Origin: Welwitschia mirabilis
Lineage: Eukaryota; Gnetophyta; Gnetopsida; Welwitschiales
Length of the DNA: 45,107 bases
Direction of reading: 5' to 3'
Assembly (NCBI GenBank): GCA_051453625.1
Contig: JBOZIK010000001.1
Location: 77,479,655 to 77,524,761 of the forward strand
This document shows positions 10,691 to 21,199 of the stretch, in pieces. Below the pieces are notes generated by a model that saw only the letters and a list, made by a program, of their open reading frames with translations, was not told the origin of the DNA and did no database searches. Position 1 is the first letter of the stretch; every line of letters begins with the position of its first letter. The position numbers were made by a program, and so were the translations under genes.

Positions 10691-11639
10691 TTAAATTTTG
10701 AACACTTTTATAATACTAAGTTGGCTATAGATTAAGCTAAAAATACTCTCCTTGGTATTGTTTATGTTTGGTTTCTTCTACAAAGATCATTCAACACTTT
10801 GGCATATTTTAGATTGTATTGAAGTATGTGCTAAAATAGTAGTGTGATGTTGAAATCCTTCATGATGGTTTTGATATAATTATCATATGTGGGATTGGAG
10901 TTATTTCTATCTAACCAAGGACTAAGATGTTTCCTACATTTCTTTGATGATTCATCCATATTTTCTATAGTAGAAGTAGAAAGAAGGTATGGGTCATTAA
11001 GAATTTCTATGTTTTCATCCTCATTTCTTCAATATTATCATCTTATGTGGTTATTTGGGTAAAGTGGTAGTGCCTTTTTAGGTGATTACCTTTCAATCTT
11101 TCTTAACATCATTTGAGTTAGGTAAGGTTCTAGAAGCTAAATTGTCTTGTAGTCTTTGGTTTGCCAACATGATTCATTGCATAACTCCTACTAAGTCTTA
11201 TATGATTTTTTGGATTTGCTTGATCCTTTTATGAGATTGTCTATGAATGTTCCTTATTTATATCATGTATTCTTTGATTAGATATTCTTTAGGCTAATTG
11301 TATCTTCCATATCTTAGGTTATATGTTTGTTTAAATGAGGATTTATACTTAGGTTTGAATGAAGAACTTGGTTAATGATAAGGTTTCTTTTCATTATGAT
11401 AAAATCCTTTGTAGTGATTAGGTTCTGCATGATTTGTGTATCATACTTCTTTTCTTACTACTTCTCTTATAGTTGGCAAAAATGAACATTAAATGACTAA
11501 ATAGACTTCTTCACATAATTCACCAGTAGAAGTGTATGTAGTATGGGCTTTGGCTAACTTTACTTCTTTAATTACTTTCATCATCTTTCTCACAAGTGGG
11601 CTGTCACTATTACTACTATCGTCATCATCATATATGTTT
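10691..11639 (-). pseudogene. Element B: gag/protease linker region
   Basis: This segment lies between recognisable gag and protease on the minus strand. It is AT-rich with many stops. In Athila-type elements this interval holds the C-terminal part of gag and a low-complexity linker. I cannot identify a zinc knuckle or other domain in it; the assignment rests on position only. Confidence 0.4.
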
Positions 11640-12400
11640 TATTTTTTTTTGTCCTCTTAATTTTTTATATGATTTAGTTCTCTTAATTATTATTCAATGG
11701 TCTTTTTTTTCTCTTGGTTTAGGCCATGATTGACTAAGTTCAACTAAATCATGTAATTACTCCCATGCTTCTCTGGTTATGTATTGAAATAAACTCCCTC
11801 CACAAGAAGATCCACCATTTATTTTTTTGCACTATTTATGCCATTATAAAAGTGACAAATCAATTCTTCTTGCTTGAATTCATATATAAGATTGGTTGAA
11901 ACTAGAATTAGGAATCTTTCCCAAGAAGAAGCATAGTTTTCATTGTCTTTTTGTTGAAAATTGGTCACTTTACGATGTCTTTATCTAAGATGGTTTCCAC
12001 TAGGGAATCATTAATTAAATATATCTTTGGTATCTTTTCAAGTTTTAAGACTCTTATGTGGTAAACTCTTAATCAAATTTTTAGCTTTTTCACTCAATGT
12101 GTAGGGGACTACTATCATGTAATTCCTATTTTTTATGGACTTCTATTCATTACATGTGAGCATCAATTCTTATATGATATCAATATGTTTGTAAGGATTC
12201 TTATGAGTTTCTCCATCGAAAGAGGGATAAGCATTAAGGTTCTTGATTTATATATCATACTCAAAAAGAAGCTCAAAAGGATTATGGATTTCTCTAAGTT
12301 TTGGTACATATTTATCTTTAAGAGTTGGTTAGACAACACCACTAGAATTTGTAAACATGGTGAAGGTTGAAGGTTTTTGATTTAAACATTTACTATCTAA
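11640..12400 (-). pseudogene. Element B: gag relic
   Basis: Capsid gene of B on the minus strand. The best segment (about 11730-11960) reads FQQKDNENYASSWERFLILV, then FKQEELICHFYNGINSAKK and MVDLLVEGVYF, which matches the retrotransposon gag core of the Athila type (a WERF block, a YNGL-like block, then M-V-D...G-G). Stops occur at positions that are usually Gln or Trp. It is not functional. Confidence 0.7.
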
Positions 12401-13271
12401 TGAATAAGAAGTTACAACATGTTTTTTAAAAGAAATTAAATTAGCCTAGTAGAACTTATATATGAAAAGGTGTTTTTGTTGCAAAAGGGCATTGTGAAAT
12501 TCTAGAAGATGATCTAGTAGAAAATGAAATACTTTTAAAATGTGAACTAAGATCTTCTATCAAATTAGATTTATCAATTTTAGATTTAATATAAAGTTTC
12601 ATCCCTCTAGTCCTTGAATTATAAATTTGAACACCTTCTTGAATTGTCTCTCTCGAAAATTACTTTTCATGTTGATAACATACCTTTTTTTCTTTATCTT
12701 TAGGATCTGATGCAATTCCCTTACTTTACCTAAAATTTAAATCTAACCTTTTAACTTATACCCATTGTAAGGTAATCTTTAGGATCACATTAAAGTGCAA
12801 GGGGTAGATCCAATGGCTAATAGTGATGTTTCTTCTTGAAATATTTACTTAGAATCCAAGAAAAAGATACTGGAAGGCTTCTTGCTATGTGGTAATTCTT
12901 TCAAATCATACAATGCACAAGAAGGTATACCTAGCTCGACTAATGCACTTCTCAAAGTGTGGTGTAGATCCAAAGGATTATCACCACCCAAAGAGGATAC
13001 TTTAAATAAAAAGAGAATAGAAGAAGAATAGACAATTTGAATAAAAAGGGCACACAAAATAAACAATAAGTGAAAACAATGTGTCACCCTTTAAAGATGA
13101 ATAATATTCTTTGATCAAAAGGTAAGTAGATCTCTTTAGATAATCCCTTCAAGACAAGTAGATTTTACTTATAGTTATTAGATATAAATGAAAAGTAAAT
13201 AGATGAAATGATAGTATAAAATCAATATACTTACTCTTGATTGATTACATTTGATAACATGTTCTGATGCT
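12401..13271 (-). other. Element B: 5' leader
   Basis: Sequence between the primer site and gag. The longest frame here (12845-13087, minus, 80 codons) has no recognisable domain and no counterpart in the other elements, so I treat the stretch as untranslated leader. Confidence 0.45.
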
Positions 13272-13288
13272 CTCTAACAATGGTGCCA
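13272..13288 (-). other. Element B: tRNA-Asp primer binding site
   Basis: Plus strand CTCTAACAATGGTGCCA matches 11 of 17 bases of the tRNA-Asp 3' end. All six mismatches are C-to-T or G-to-A. Three bases separate it from the LTR. Confidence 0.7.
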
Positions 13289-13291
13289 AGA

Positions 13292-14242
13292 TGTTTGTGT
13301 CCTAAATTACGCTTCAAAAAGAATCAATTCTAAAAATAATTGATTTCATTTAGGCTTAGTATAGGGTGATTTAACTAATGAATTTTATACACTTGAGAGC
13401 ATAAGTTAACATACTAATCAAGCACATGTGTTAGAAAGAATAATTATCATAATTCATAGGAAAATTCTCTTTAGTACATTTCATATTTTTTTATACCAAA
13501 AAGGAAAAAGAACAATGTAATCATCTAATGATGAAATGTAAAATGAATAAGAAATGATGAATGCAAGTATATGATAACTAATTTCCAAGTTGTTGTCATC
13601 CAAACTCATCCCTTATAACCTATATTCAATTATAATTAATATATTGAAAGCATTAATTAAATAAAACACAGGCTATAAGAGAAATAAGAATATTTGTATA
13701 AAAAGGAGATATTTATTCAATTTTCAAATGTCTTACAAAGCACCTCAGTAGGGTAGTGACTTCTTAATGATAGATGCATAACCTAACACCAAGAATGATC
13801 TCTTCTAATATTAAAATGGATCTTTATTACCTTTGAATGCCTTTATCACCATTTCTTAAATGTTAAAATATGATGAAATGAAATCAATAGGGGCTTTTTA
13901 AGTTATTCTAGGGCCATTAGGATTCTAGAAGATCAATATAAGTAGAGAAGAATTATTAGGCACAAACTAGGATAAAATTAACTTAGTTAAAAAGAAATTA
14001 TTAGTTTGTTATATTCATTGTTATCATGGGAATAACAAAGGGCATGACATGCCTTTATATCCTATCATAGGCGAACACATCATAATGTTGTTAGAATTCA
14101 AATTTAAACCTTAACTAAAGCATCATGCCTATGTCATATGAACAACATCTAGCACAATAGTGATCCTAATTTCTTGCCATGTCAGCAATGCCATGTTAGC
14201 AGCTCCATTCCATTTTGAAGTGGTATCATGGCTACTGTGACA
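13292..14242 (-). repeat. Element B: 5' LTR
   Basis: This is a ~950 bp LTR. The left end TGTTTG (CAAACA on the minus strand) is fixed by the primer site. The right end is placed at ...CTGTGACA, giving a minus-strand start TGTCAC and a short inverted terminal match. U3-like text near the right end contains TGACATGGCA, a word common in Athila-type LTRs. The partner LTR is not in the window. The right boundary is approximate; possible target duplication bases after it (AGTAA) cannot be checked. Confidence 0.6.
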
Positions 14243-15048
14243 AGTAATTCCTTGAGTTTTTATATTCAACTTTAGATCAAATTTTTCATGGTTGAAATCC
14301 TTTTGTTATCAGTTAAAATAGAGTATTTAAGAACATAATGAAGTCATTCTATTACTTTATAATATATTTTCTAAAAATTACTAAGTTAATTTCCTATCCC
14401 CTGTAAAATATCATCAATTATACTATAAAAAAATGATAAATTAATATCACAATAGCATACAATGTTTATTTTATTTAATATAAACTTTTTGCTTAGATGT
14501 CTTTAAGATGTTATACATCTTCTATCAATCCCACATTTTAACATGGAAGAAATATTTGATTAAAGTGCATAGAAATTAGTGAAACTTGAACAATATAATT
14601 TTGGTCCTTCATAATCATAAATTTGGGATGAAAATCTTAGTTTCTTTCTTGGAATGAAAATAATTTGTTAAAGTATAAATTTTCCTGAATACCTATTCTA
14701 GTTTAGTGTAGACATCTTTAACTATGTAGATGTCTTTCATCTATGTTCAATCCATCTTTTAGTATAGTCATCTTCATTGACATAGTCATCGTCTACATAT
14801 GATTTGAAAGTTGATTTAGCATAGACATATTTAAAACTATAGATGTATTTACAATAGATATCTTCTAATGTACAGATGTCTTCCCCATAGATATCTACAA
14901 TTTTGTAGACATTTTCAATTAGTTGCATTTTGGCATTTGTAAACTTCTAGCTAAAATTCCTAAGAGATATCATCCTTAAGATCTAACATTAACTTATGCT
15001 TTTTATGATTTGATTTTCTTTATACTAACCTATCTACACAATAGTATA
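14243..15048. other. Unassigned AT-rich segment with AGATGTCT-type motif cluster
   Basis: No coding frame is supported; the 63-codon minus frame at 14737-14928 is mostly the motif itself. Words of the type AGATGTC and GACATCT recur in both orientations between about 14495 and 14915. A similar cluster occurs at 18160-18430. It may be part of the 3' LTR of J or of an unrelated repeat. Confidence 0.35.
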
Positions 15049-15761
15049 NNNNNNNNNNNNNNNNNNNNNNNNNNNNNNNNNNNNNNNNNNNNNNNNNNNN
15101 NNNNNNNNNNNNNNNNNNNNNNNNNNNNNNNNNNNNNNNNNNNNNNNNNNNNNNNNNNNNNNNNNNNNNNNNNNNNNNNNNNNNNNNNNNNNNNNNNNNN
15201 NNNNNNNNNNNNNNNNNNNNNNNNNNNNNNNNNNNNNNNNNNNNNNNNNNNNNNNNNNNNNNNNNNNNNNNNNNNNNNNNNNNNNNNNNNNNNNNNNNNN
15301 NNNNNNNNNNNNNNNNNNNNNNNNNNNNNNNNNNNNNNNNNNNNNNNNNNNNNNNNNNNNNNNNNNNNNNNNNNNNNNNNNNNNNNNNNNNNNNNNNNNN
15401 NNNNNNNNNNNNNNNNNNNNNNNNNNNNNNNNNNNNNNNNNNNNNNNNNNNNNNNNNNNNNNNNNNNNNNNNNNNNNNNNNNNNNNNNNNNNNNNNNNNN
15501 NNNNNNNNNNNNNNNNNNNNNNNNNNNNNNNNNNNNNNNNNNNNNNNNNNNNNNNNNNNNNNNNNNNNNNNNNNNNNNNNNNNNNNNNNNNNNNNNNNNN
15601 NNNNNNNNNNNNNNNNNNNNNNNNNNNNNNNNNNNNNNNNNNNNNNNNNNNNNNNNNNNNNNNNNNNNNNNNNNNNNNNNNNNNNNNNNNNNNNNNNNNN
15701 NNNNNNNNNNNNNNNNNNNNNNNNNNNNNNNNNNNNNNNNNNNNNNNNNNNNNNNNNNNNN
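15049..15761. other. Assembly gap (713 N)
   Basis: Unknown bases. The two flanks do not share an overlap that I can see. Confidence 0.95.
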
Positions 15762-15839
15762 TAATTTATCACATAAGATAAACATGCAGAGTGGTGTTTA
15801 AGAAAGGCACATAAGCATTAGATAATTTCATTCAAGAAA

Positions 15840-16050
15840 AGTAACAATTAATTAAGTAAAATATGCTAATAATAATGTGTCAATAATAATATCATAACAT
15901 AGGATTTTAACAATGTGATAATAATACATAATATTAGAGCATAAAAATGTGTCGATAGAAGAAGTAACAATAATGTACTAATAATGGTAGAAAATTAGAA
16001 CATAATATGTGTCAATAATTAAAAGTAATCATTAATAAATAATGATGTCA
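15840..16050. repeat. Degenerate tandem repeat
   Basis: Three or more poor copies of a 60-75 bp unit containing a GAACATAATATGTGTCAATAA-like core followed by GTAA and AATAATG words. Highly AT-rich and non-coding. Confidence 0.45.
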
Positions 16051-16139
16051 CTCAATTAGTTTAATCCATTAATCTCATAATCAAGTTTATCATGCCCATA
16101 TAGAATGTCCATGCTAATATTGACTTATCCAAACTGATT

Positions 16140-16985
16140 TGCTTTTACTTCTTTCTCTTTTTAGATAGCATATAAAGGAGCTGGTTACTAAGTATAGAGT
16201 CACTAGTGTAGTGTGTGTCTTTGTCCTCTTCATCACTATCATCACTGCTATTACAGGTGGTAGATGTCTAGATGGTATAGGATGAGGAAGATGTTAGTAA
16301 AAACATGTGATGTTTCTTAGAAGATCATTAAGAAGTCTCACTAGAGCCCTCATAAGCCTGTTTTCTCATACATGAGTATGTCTAAAAAGTAATGAAATTT
16401 CCAAAGAATTTAGTGATAAAAAACTCAATAAATGATGGTGGTCATATTTTGGAAATATGTGAAACATAAATAATTTCAGTAAAAGGTGGAGGTGAAGATG
16501 ACATACATGATGGTGATGAGGGATGAATAGGTGATGATGGTTATATAGGATGACAGATAAGTAGTTTGTGATCTATCTTGTAGAAGATAATGGGCTAAAT
16601 GTTTAAGCTCTCTAATTCTACCTGCTTCTTCCCCTGTAAAGGACTTAGAGCCTAGTGATTTCTCTAAACCTATGCCTATGTGAAGCCCTAGTGATTCCCC
16701 AGTACTTGTTCCTTCTCTCTTAAAGATTCTAAAGAATCACTATCTACTGCTTGTTTTGAGTCATAGCCTATGCCCTATAGAGCTAGAGGTACATCTTCCT
16801 TTGATTGATATTTTGAGTCTATCCAAGTGGGATTTCCCATGGATTTTGAACTATTTGCTGGTACTTTTCCTTCATGAGCTATGGATTTGTGCTTTTTCAA
16901 TCTCAATAAATTATGATCAATCTTTTTAATCATCTTTGTTATAGCTTTTATTTCTTCTTAATGGATGATAAACTATGAGAAGATA
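16140..16985 (-). pseudogene. Relic of an unidentified protein (possible extra 3' ORF of J)
   Basis: Long coding-like text on the minus strand, joined across two frameshifts. From 16985: a Lys/Ile-rich, probably coiled-coil start (EEIKAITKMIKKIDHNLL), then HEGKVPANSSKSMGNPTW, DSKYQSKEDVPLAL and SKQAVDSDSLESLREKEQ (to about 16730). After a shift come LEKSLGSKSFTGEEAGRIRE and LKHLAHYLLQDRSQTTYL (to about 16555). In another frame there is a Pro/Ser-rich part, and last an acidic tail with SSDDSDEEDKDTHYTSDS (about 16210-16255). I do not recognise the family. Its place, downstream of J RNase H on the same strand, fits the additional ORF known after pol in SIRE-type copia elements, but this is inference. 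A captured host gene fragment is an alternative. Confidence 0.4.
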
Positions 16986-18549
16986 TGGAGTATGATATCT
17001 AAAACTATGATTTTAATGGTCTGCTACTAGTGCCCTTACTATATGACATTGGTACATGTTGATTCTTAGTAAATTATACCAAAGGATTCTTCAAATGAAT
17101 AAGGTTTACCTGTAATATTAATATACTAGCACTACTAATAATTAAGCTAATTAGACAAGGTAACTTAAATTCTAATCCTTTCATAATAATGTAATAATAT
17201 CCATGCATAAAATAAATCTCAAATCTATCTTTAAGCCAGTAAGAAGACAGAATATAACAAATGACTACATGGGATTGTAGTAACTATAGCTATCATCCCT
17301 AACAAAAATACTATAAAACATAATCAAACTGAGTATAGATGCACTAAAATAATGTATTTATGTTTTATGTTTTCAAAAAAATTAATCCTAGAGTACCCAA
17401 ATAAAATATTACTCATATATTACCATGACATAGTGGTAGAATGTCAAGTAAAAATGTCTTTAAGTGAATGAACATATAGTTGTGTAAGCTCAAAATCATC
17501 AATGCTAAGAAGCATTTACAAAACTATGAGTAAGATACAATAAAGTACCTTAAAACTATGTCTAAAATGTCTTAGTGCTATCACCAAAACTATGTCTAAA
17601 ATGTCTAAAACTCTCTAATAACTAGGTCTAAAATACTTGGTCCAACTGTATAATCATATCCCATAAACTCCAAAATAAGTATCTCAGTAGCTAATATTTC
17701 CTCTTTTTCTAAAAGTCAAGTATTCACTCTACTATTATTGAGTTTCTTATCCATGTTCTATATCATTTTGCAGCTACTTCATAGTAGAAATAAGGCATAC
17801 ATTAAGGTCTCTATGGCTCTATTACTAGTTTCTTACCTCTTCAAGCATTAGTAAAATTTCTTCTCATCAATTTTCAAAGAATATATCTAAATTTGAATAA
17901 AACACAACTAAAATGTAAAAGAATTACTAAAAGTGAGCACCCATGAAAGAAATAACAACTATTCCTAGTAGCAGTAAAGGTATCTATCAAATGAAAGATG
18001 CCTTGATAAATCTAAGAAAAGCAACCTCAAAAAGAGCTTTAAGAGGGATACATATTAAATGAAGGATTTAAAATAAGACACGATGGTATCTTTTCTAATT
18101 AAAAGGGTCAAAACCTTAGGTTTTAACCTTTTTTTTATTTTGATAATAACTCTTAAAAGACATCTACATGCTAAAAGTTTTCTAAAACATGAAAAGTAGA
18201 TGTCTACTTTACAAAATATGTCTACTAATAAAAACTTTACAAGCCATGTTTTCATATTATAAATATGTCTAATCTATTTAAATAAATCTATTTTAAAAAT
18301 ATTAAAAATTATACCTAAACTTTAAAAATATTTAGAAGTTTAAAGATGTCTTCTTGATAGACCTCTACATATGTAAAGACATCTCTTTAATAGATGTCTA
18401 TAAAAATGAAGATGTCTTCTTTAAAAAATCAAAAAAAATTGAAAACTTCTATGACTACTATCAAGATAATAATATTTTATTTAAAAATATAAGATAATAT
18501 GCATAGAATTTAACTCTTTTAGCATCTAACTATAGTCTCAACTCATAGG
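16986..18549. other. Unassigned segment with short direct repeats and AGATGTCT motifs
   Basis: No supported gene. A 21 bp word beginning AAAACTATGTCTAAAATG is repeated exactly at 17552-17572 and 17586-17606, with a weaker third copy near 17619. Between about 18160 and 18430 the words AGATGTCT/AGACATCT occur repeatedly in both orientations. The 66-codon minus frame at 18055-18255 overlaps this cluster and has no domain. The segment probably belongs to the 3' non-coding part or LTR of J. Confidence 0.4.
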
Positions 18550-19555
18550 ATATCATAAAGTGAAGTTTACATTTGAATGATATTACATGATAACTTGCTA
18601 ATTAGGTAAGGCCTAATTCTTGATCTCTTGTACAATTTTACAAACCTTTCATAACTTAATGATTTTGTGAATACATTAGCAAGTTCATCATCAATACTCA
18701 TATATTGCAACATGATGTCCTTGTTTTAAATGTGCTCTCTAAGAAAGTGATGCCTGATACCTATGTGTTCTATTATTGAACGTTTTATTAGATTATTTGA
18801 GATGTTAGTGGCACTTTTATTATCATAATGGATAGGAGTGCTTTTTGATAAGAGTTCAAAATCTTTTAACATTTGCTTCATCCATAGTAATTATGCATAA
18901 TAGCTTCTAATAGTAATGTATTTAACCTTGGGAATTGAAAGACTTATTAAGTTTTTCTTTTTATTATTTAATAAAATTAGACATTATCTAAGTAAGAATC
19001 AAGTTCCACTCATGCTTCTTTTATCATCTTTATGTCTAGCCCAATCTACATCACAATGCTTAACTAAATCAATGTAAGAGTCCTTTGAGTACTAAAGGCT
19101 TAAATTAGGAGTATTCTTTAAATAATGAATTTTTTTAATAGCTATAAGATGTAATTCTCTAGGATCACTTTGATAATAAGCACAAATTCCTATACTAACA
19201 TAATATTAGATCTACTAGCTATAAGATATAATAAACTATCAATCATACCTCTATATAGCTTTTGATCAACATTCTTATCACTCTCCTCTTTATTTAGTTT
19301 TTTACTTTGATTCATTAGAATATCTTTTACTTTATAATCCTATAAGTGACATTTGACTAGCAAATTTTTGATATATTTAATTTTTGAAATAAACGTACCT
19401 TATTTGTATTACATAAGTTATAGCTCCAAGAAGTTGCTCATTTCTCCCATGACACTTATTTCAAATTCATCTTGCATTATCTTAGTAAAATTCTTGTATA
19501 ATAATTTGTTGATGGCTCCAAAAATAATATCATATAATATATTTTAATAACACTA
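18550..19555 (-). pseudogene. Element J: RT tail and RNase H relic
   Basis: Copia-type RNase H read on the minus strand. The RT end shows a damaged YVDD block with IIFGA (about 19514-19539), then MQDEFEISVMGEMSNFL. Further on are DQKLYRGMIDSLLYLIASRS (about 19200-19275), CARYQSDPRELHLIAIKKI-like text, DVDWARHKDDKRSMSGT (about 19005-19055), MKQMLKDFELLSKSTPIHYD, NKSATNISNNLIKRS, EHIGIRHHFLREHI and DELANVFTKSLSYERFVKL (about 18625-18690), ending near 18600. This is the standard order of copia RNase H, including the FTK-L motif. At the YVDD site one base is missing, removing the first Asp and shifting the frame. Other stops and shifts are present. Confidence 0.88.
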
Positions 19556-19559
19556 AAGT

Positions 19560-19924
19560 ATTTACCATTTTTAAATAAATAATGTGACATTAGATATACC
19601 TCTTTTGAATTTGTCTTTAATAAGATGATAGAATAATTTTTTTTATTGATAAGATTTTAAACAAGTCTTTATTTACATGCCAAAGCTTTCTATTCTATAG
19701 CTTTGTTTCACTATTGTACCTAATAAAAACTTGATTTCATTGTTAGAAATATCTTATAGAGTAGTGATATAAACATTTAATGTCTTTATACTGGCAAATA
19801 TAACTTTGAATAAGTTATGTTTTTAATCACATAGTTATCTTTCATAAAAGTAAAAAAATAATTTGCATCATATAATTGACTAATACTTAAAATATTATGT
19901 TTAAAAAATTACCAAAGAAACACA
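19560..19924 (-). pseudogene. Element J: GAG-pre-integrase segment
   Basis: Minus strand, beginning at the insertion point of I: text with SISQLYDANYFFTFMKDNYV, then ISNNEIKFLLGTIVKQSYRI. This is the segment between protease and integrase of copia polyproteins (the Pfam gag_pre-integrs type). No integrase zinc or DDE domain follows; the text passes directly into the RT end, so several hundred codons are missing. Confidence 0.7.
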
Positions 19925-19929
19925 CCTTT
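19925..19929. repeat. Target site duplication of I, left copy (CCTTT)
   Basis: CCTTT before the left LTR of I. The right copy at 41870-41874 is TCTTT, one C-to-T change. Confidence 0.65.
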
Positions 19930-20098
19930 TGTTAGAAAATAAGAATGCCCAAAAATCAAGAGGCACAAGATTTCCAAATCAAAATTTTATTTCTCCTCTT
20001 CTCTGATTCAACAAAGAGCTTACTTAAATATGCAAAAATACTACTAGGGTTTTAACTTATTCCTAGGTGTGGAACCATAGTGTGTACTAGCCTTAGAA
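19930..20098 (-). repeat. Element I: 3' LTR
   Basis: A 169 bp LTR, short for copia. On the minus strand it holds TATTTAAG (plus 20023-20030), then AATAAA (about 20 bp from ATTTTG), then a U5 ending in CTAACA. It aligns over its whole length with the right LTR except for a 134 bp duplication there. Confidence 0.75.
20023..20030 (-). promoter_or_regulatory. TATA-like box of the left I LTR
   Basis: Minus strand TATTTAAG, conserved in the right LTR (41661-41668 and 41795-41802). Confidence 0.5.
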
Positions 20099-20109
20099 AT
20101 TATCTCCTT
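20099..20109 (-). other. Element I: polypurine tract
   Basis: Minus strand AAGGAGATAAT directly before the 3' LTR start; purine-rich as expected for plus-strand priming. Confidence 0.5.
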
Positions 20110-20740
20110 AACATGGAAATACACTATCTTCTAAGGGAAACCTAAAGTTACTAGTTGAAAACCTTGGGAATGCAGCCTATAATAAAACCTCCAGAAAGGA
20201 GGAGTCGTGTGAGGGAATTGTTTCATAAAAGAAGTAGTCAATTTATTGCTATACATATTATAGTATATAGGCTTATTATTATACATTAGACATCCTTTAA
20301 TGCTAGGTAAAAATGTATACTACACATTCAGAGTACTAGGTCATATTTGTACTACACATCCTACAGTACTAGAATTCAATATGGCTTCAATTAAAAATAA
20401 GATTCAAGTAAATACCATAATGTACAAAAGGAAAATGAGTTTAACTCAACTTATTATTTATCAATCCAATCTAGGATTCAAGTATTAGAACTTCTCTCAA
20501 TCAAGTATCTTTGTTTGAGTAGGAATTGTTGATTCTATGATCGAATGATGTATTGGTGCAATGACTTCATGTTGTATAGGTTTCTCAATTTTATAATCAA
20601 CTCCAATGTAACATTTTCTATAAGAGCATGGTATTATTCTTTTATGGCTTAGATAATAAATAGTCCATTTTTAGTACTTATTATTTCAAAATTCTTTTTT
20701 TTTTTTGTGTTCTTCATTTTTTGTTTTTTTTCCTTTTATG
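20110..20740 (-). other. Element I: 3' internal remnant
   Basis: AT-rich sequence between the left LTR of I and the damaged start of D. A minus-strand stretch near 20540-20625 reads KCYIGVDYKIEKPIQHEV and HHSIIESTIPTQTKIL, coding-like but not assignable to a domain. The remainder shows no frame. It is probably the end of the I interior left after a deletion. Confidence 0.4.
20276..20372. repeat. Three-copy degenerate tandem repeat (~38 bp)
   Basis: Three units with the pattern TATACTACACATYC..AGTACTAGG followed by a short AT-rich spacer; the first unit is the most diverged. Located within the 3' remnant of I. Confidence 0.55.
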
Positions 20741-21199
20741 AGTATTATCATTTAAGCATATCGTCCATATAATCATAGAGATAATGAACTGAAATAAAAA
20801 ATTAACATGCTACGACACAATATATTTTGGTAAGAAAGCAAAATATCAAAAAGAGTAGCTATTCATTAAAGAAAATAGTTGAGAAGGTTTGATGAACTAT
20901 AAACTTAACCTAGGTATGCATGCCACAGGTATGCAAAATACTTCAAAAATTTGTCGAGAAGATATTTTTGCATTTATTATTTCAAAATTTAATTTTTCAA
21001 AATAAATTTTTTTAAAAATATCTTACCAAAAAGTTTAAAATAAAATTGTTTTATGAATATGTCAAATTCATCATAAGAATAAAAGTAGCTTACTTTGTCT
21101 AATTCCCCTATTGTTAACAGAACCTCTACTACCATGCCCATAAATTCTAATGCTAATGTAGTTATAATAGAACTTATAGCAAATAAAAAACATTAAATA

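Larger units (their letters stand above)
2051..14242 (-). mobile_element. Element B: Athila-like Ty3/gypsy retrotransposon, interrupted twice
   Basis: Minus-strand element read right to left: LTR (13292-14242), tRNA-Asp primer site, leader, gag, protease, then RT, RNase H and integrase. The order protease-RT-RNase H-integrase is that of Ty3/gypsy, and the pol motifs resemble the Athila lineage. It is split by the complete element F (4850-10032), whose CATAG duplication marks a clean insertion into the pol gene. Its 3' end, including its second LTR, is missing: at 2051 the integrase frame meets the LTR of element A. All genes carry stops and frameshifts. Confidence 0.8.

Noticed and set aside
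1251-14242. LTRs at 1251-2050 and 13292-14242 as the two LTRs of one element
   Set aside because: Their sequences differ, and the left one has its own primer site pointing away from B.
15010-15801. Long frames across runs of N (also at 6742-7263, 25557-26297, 42187-42726, 44143-44345, 44577-44810)
   Set aside because: They are open only because N codons cannot be stops.
17552-17612. Short spaced repeats as a CRISPR array
   Set aside because: Only two exact copies, 34 bp apart, in plant repeat DNA; no array structure.
20700-20735. T-rich runs as a terminator or polyadenylation signal of a host gene
   Set aside because: No coding region leads into it; poly-T is common throughout this AT-rich sequence.
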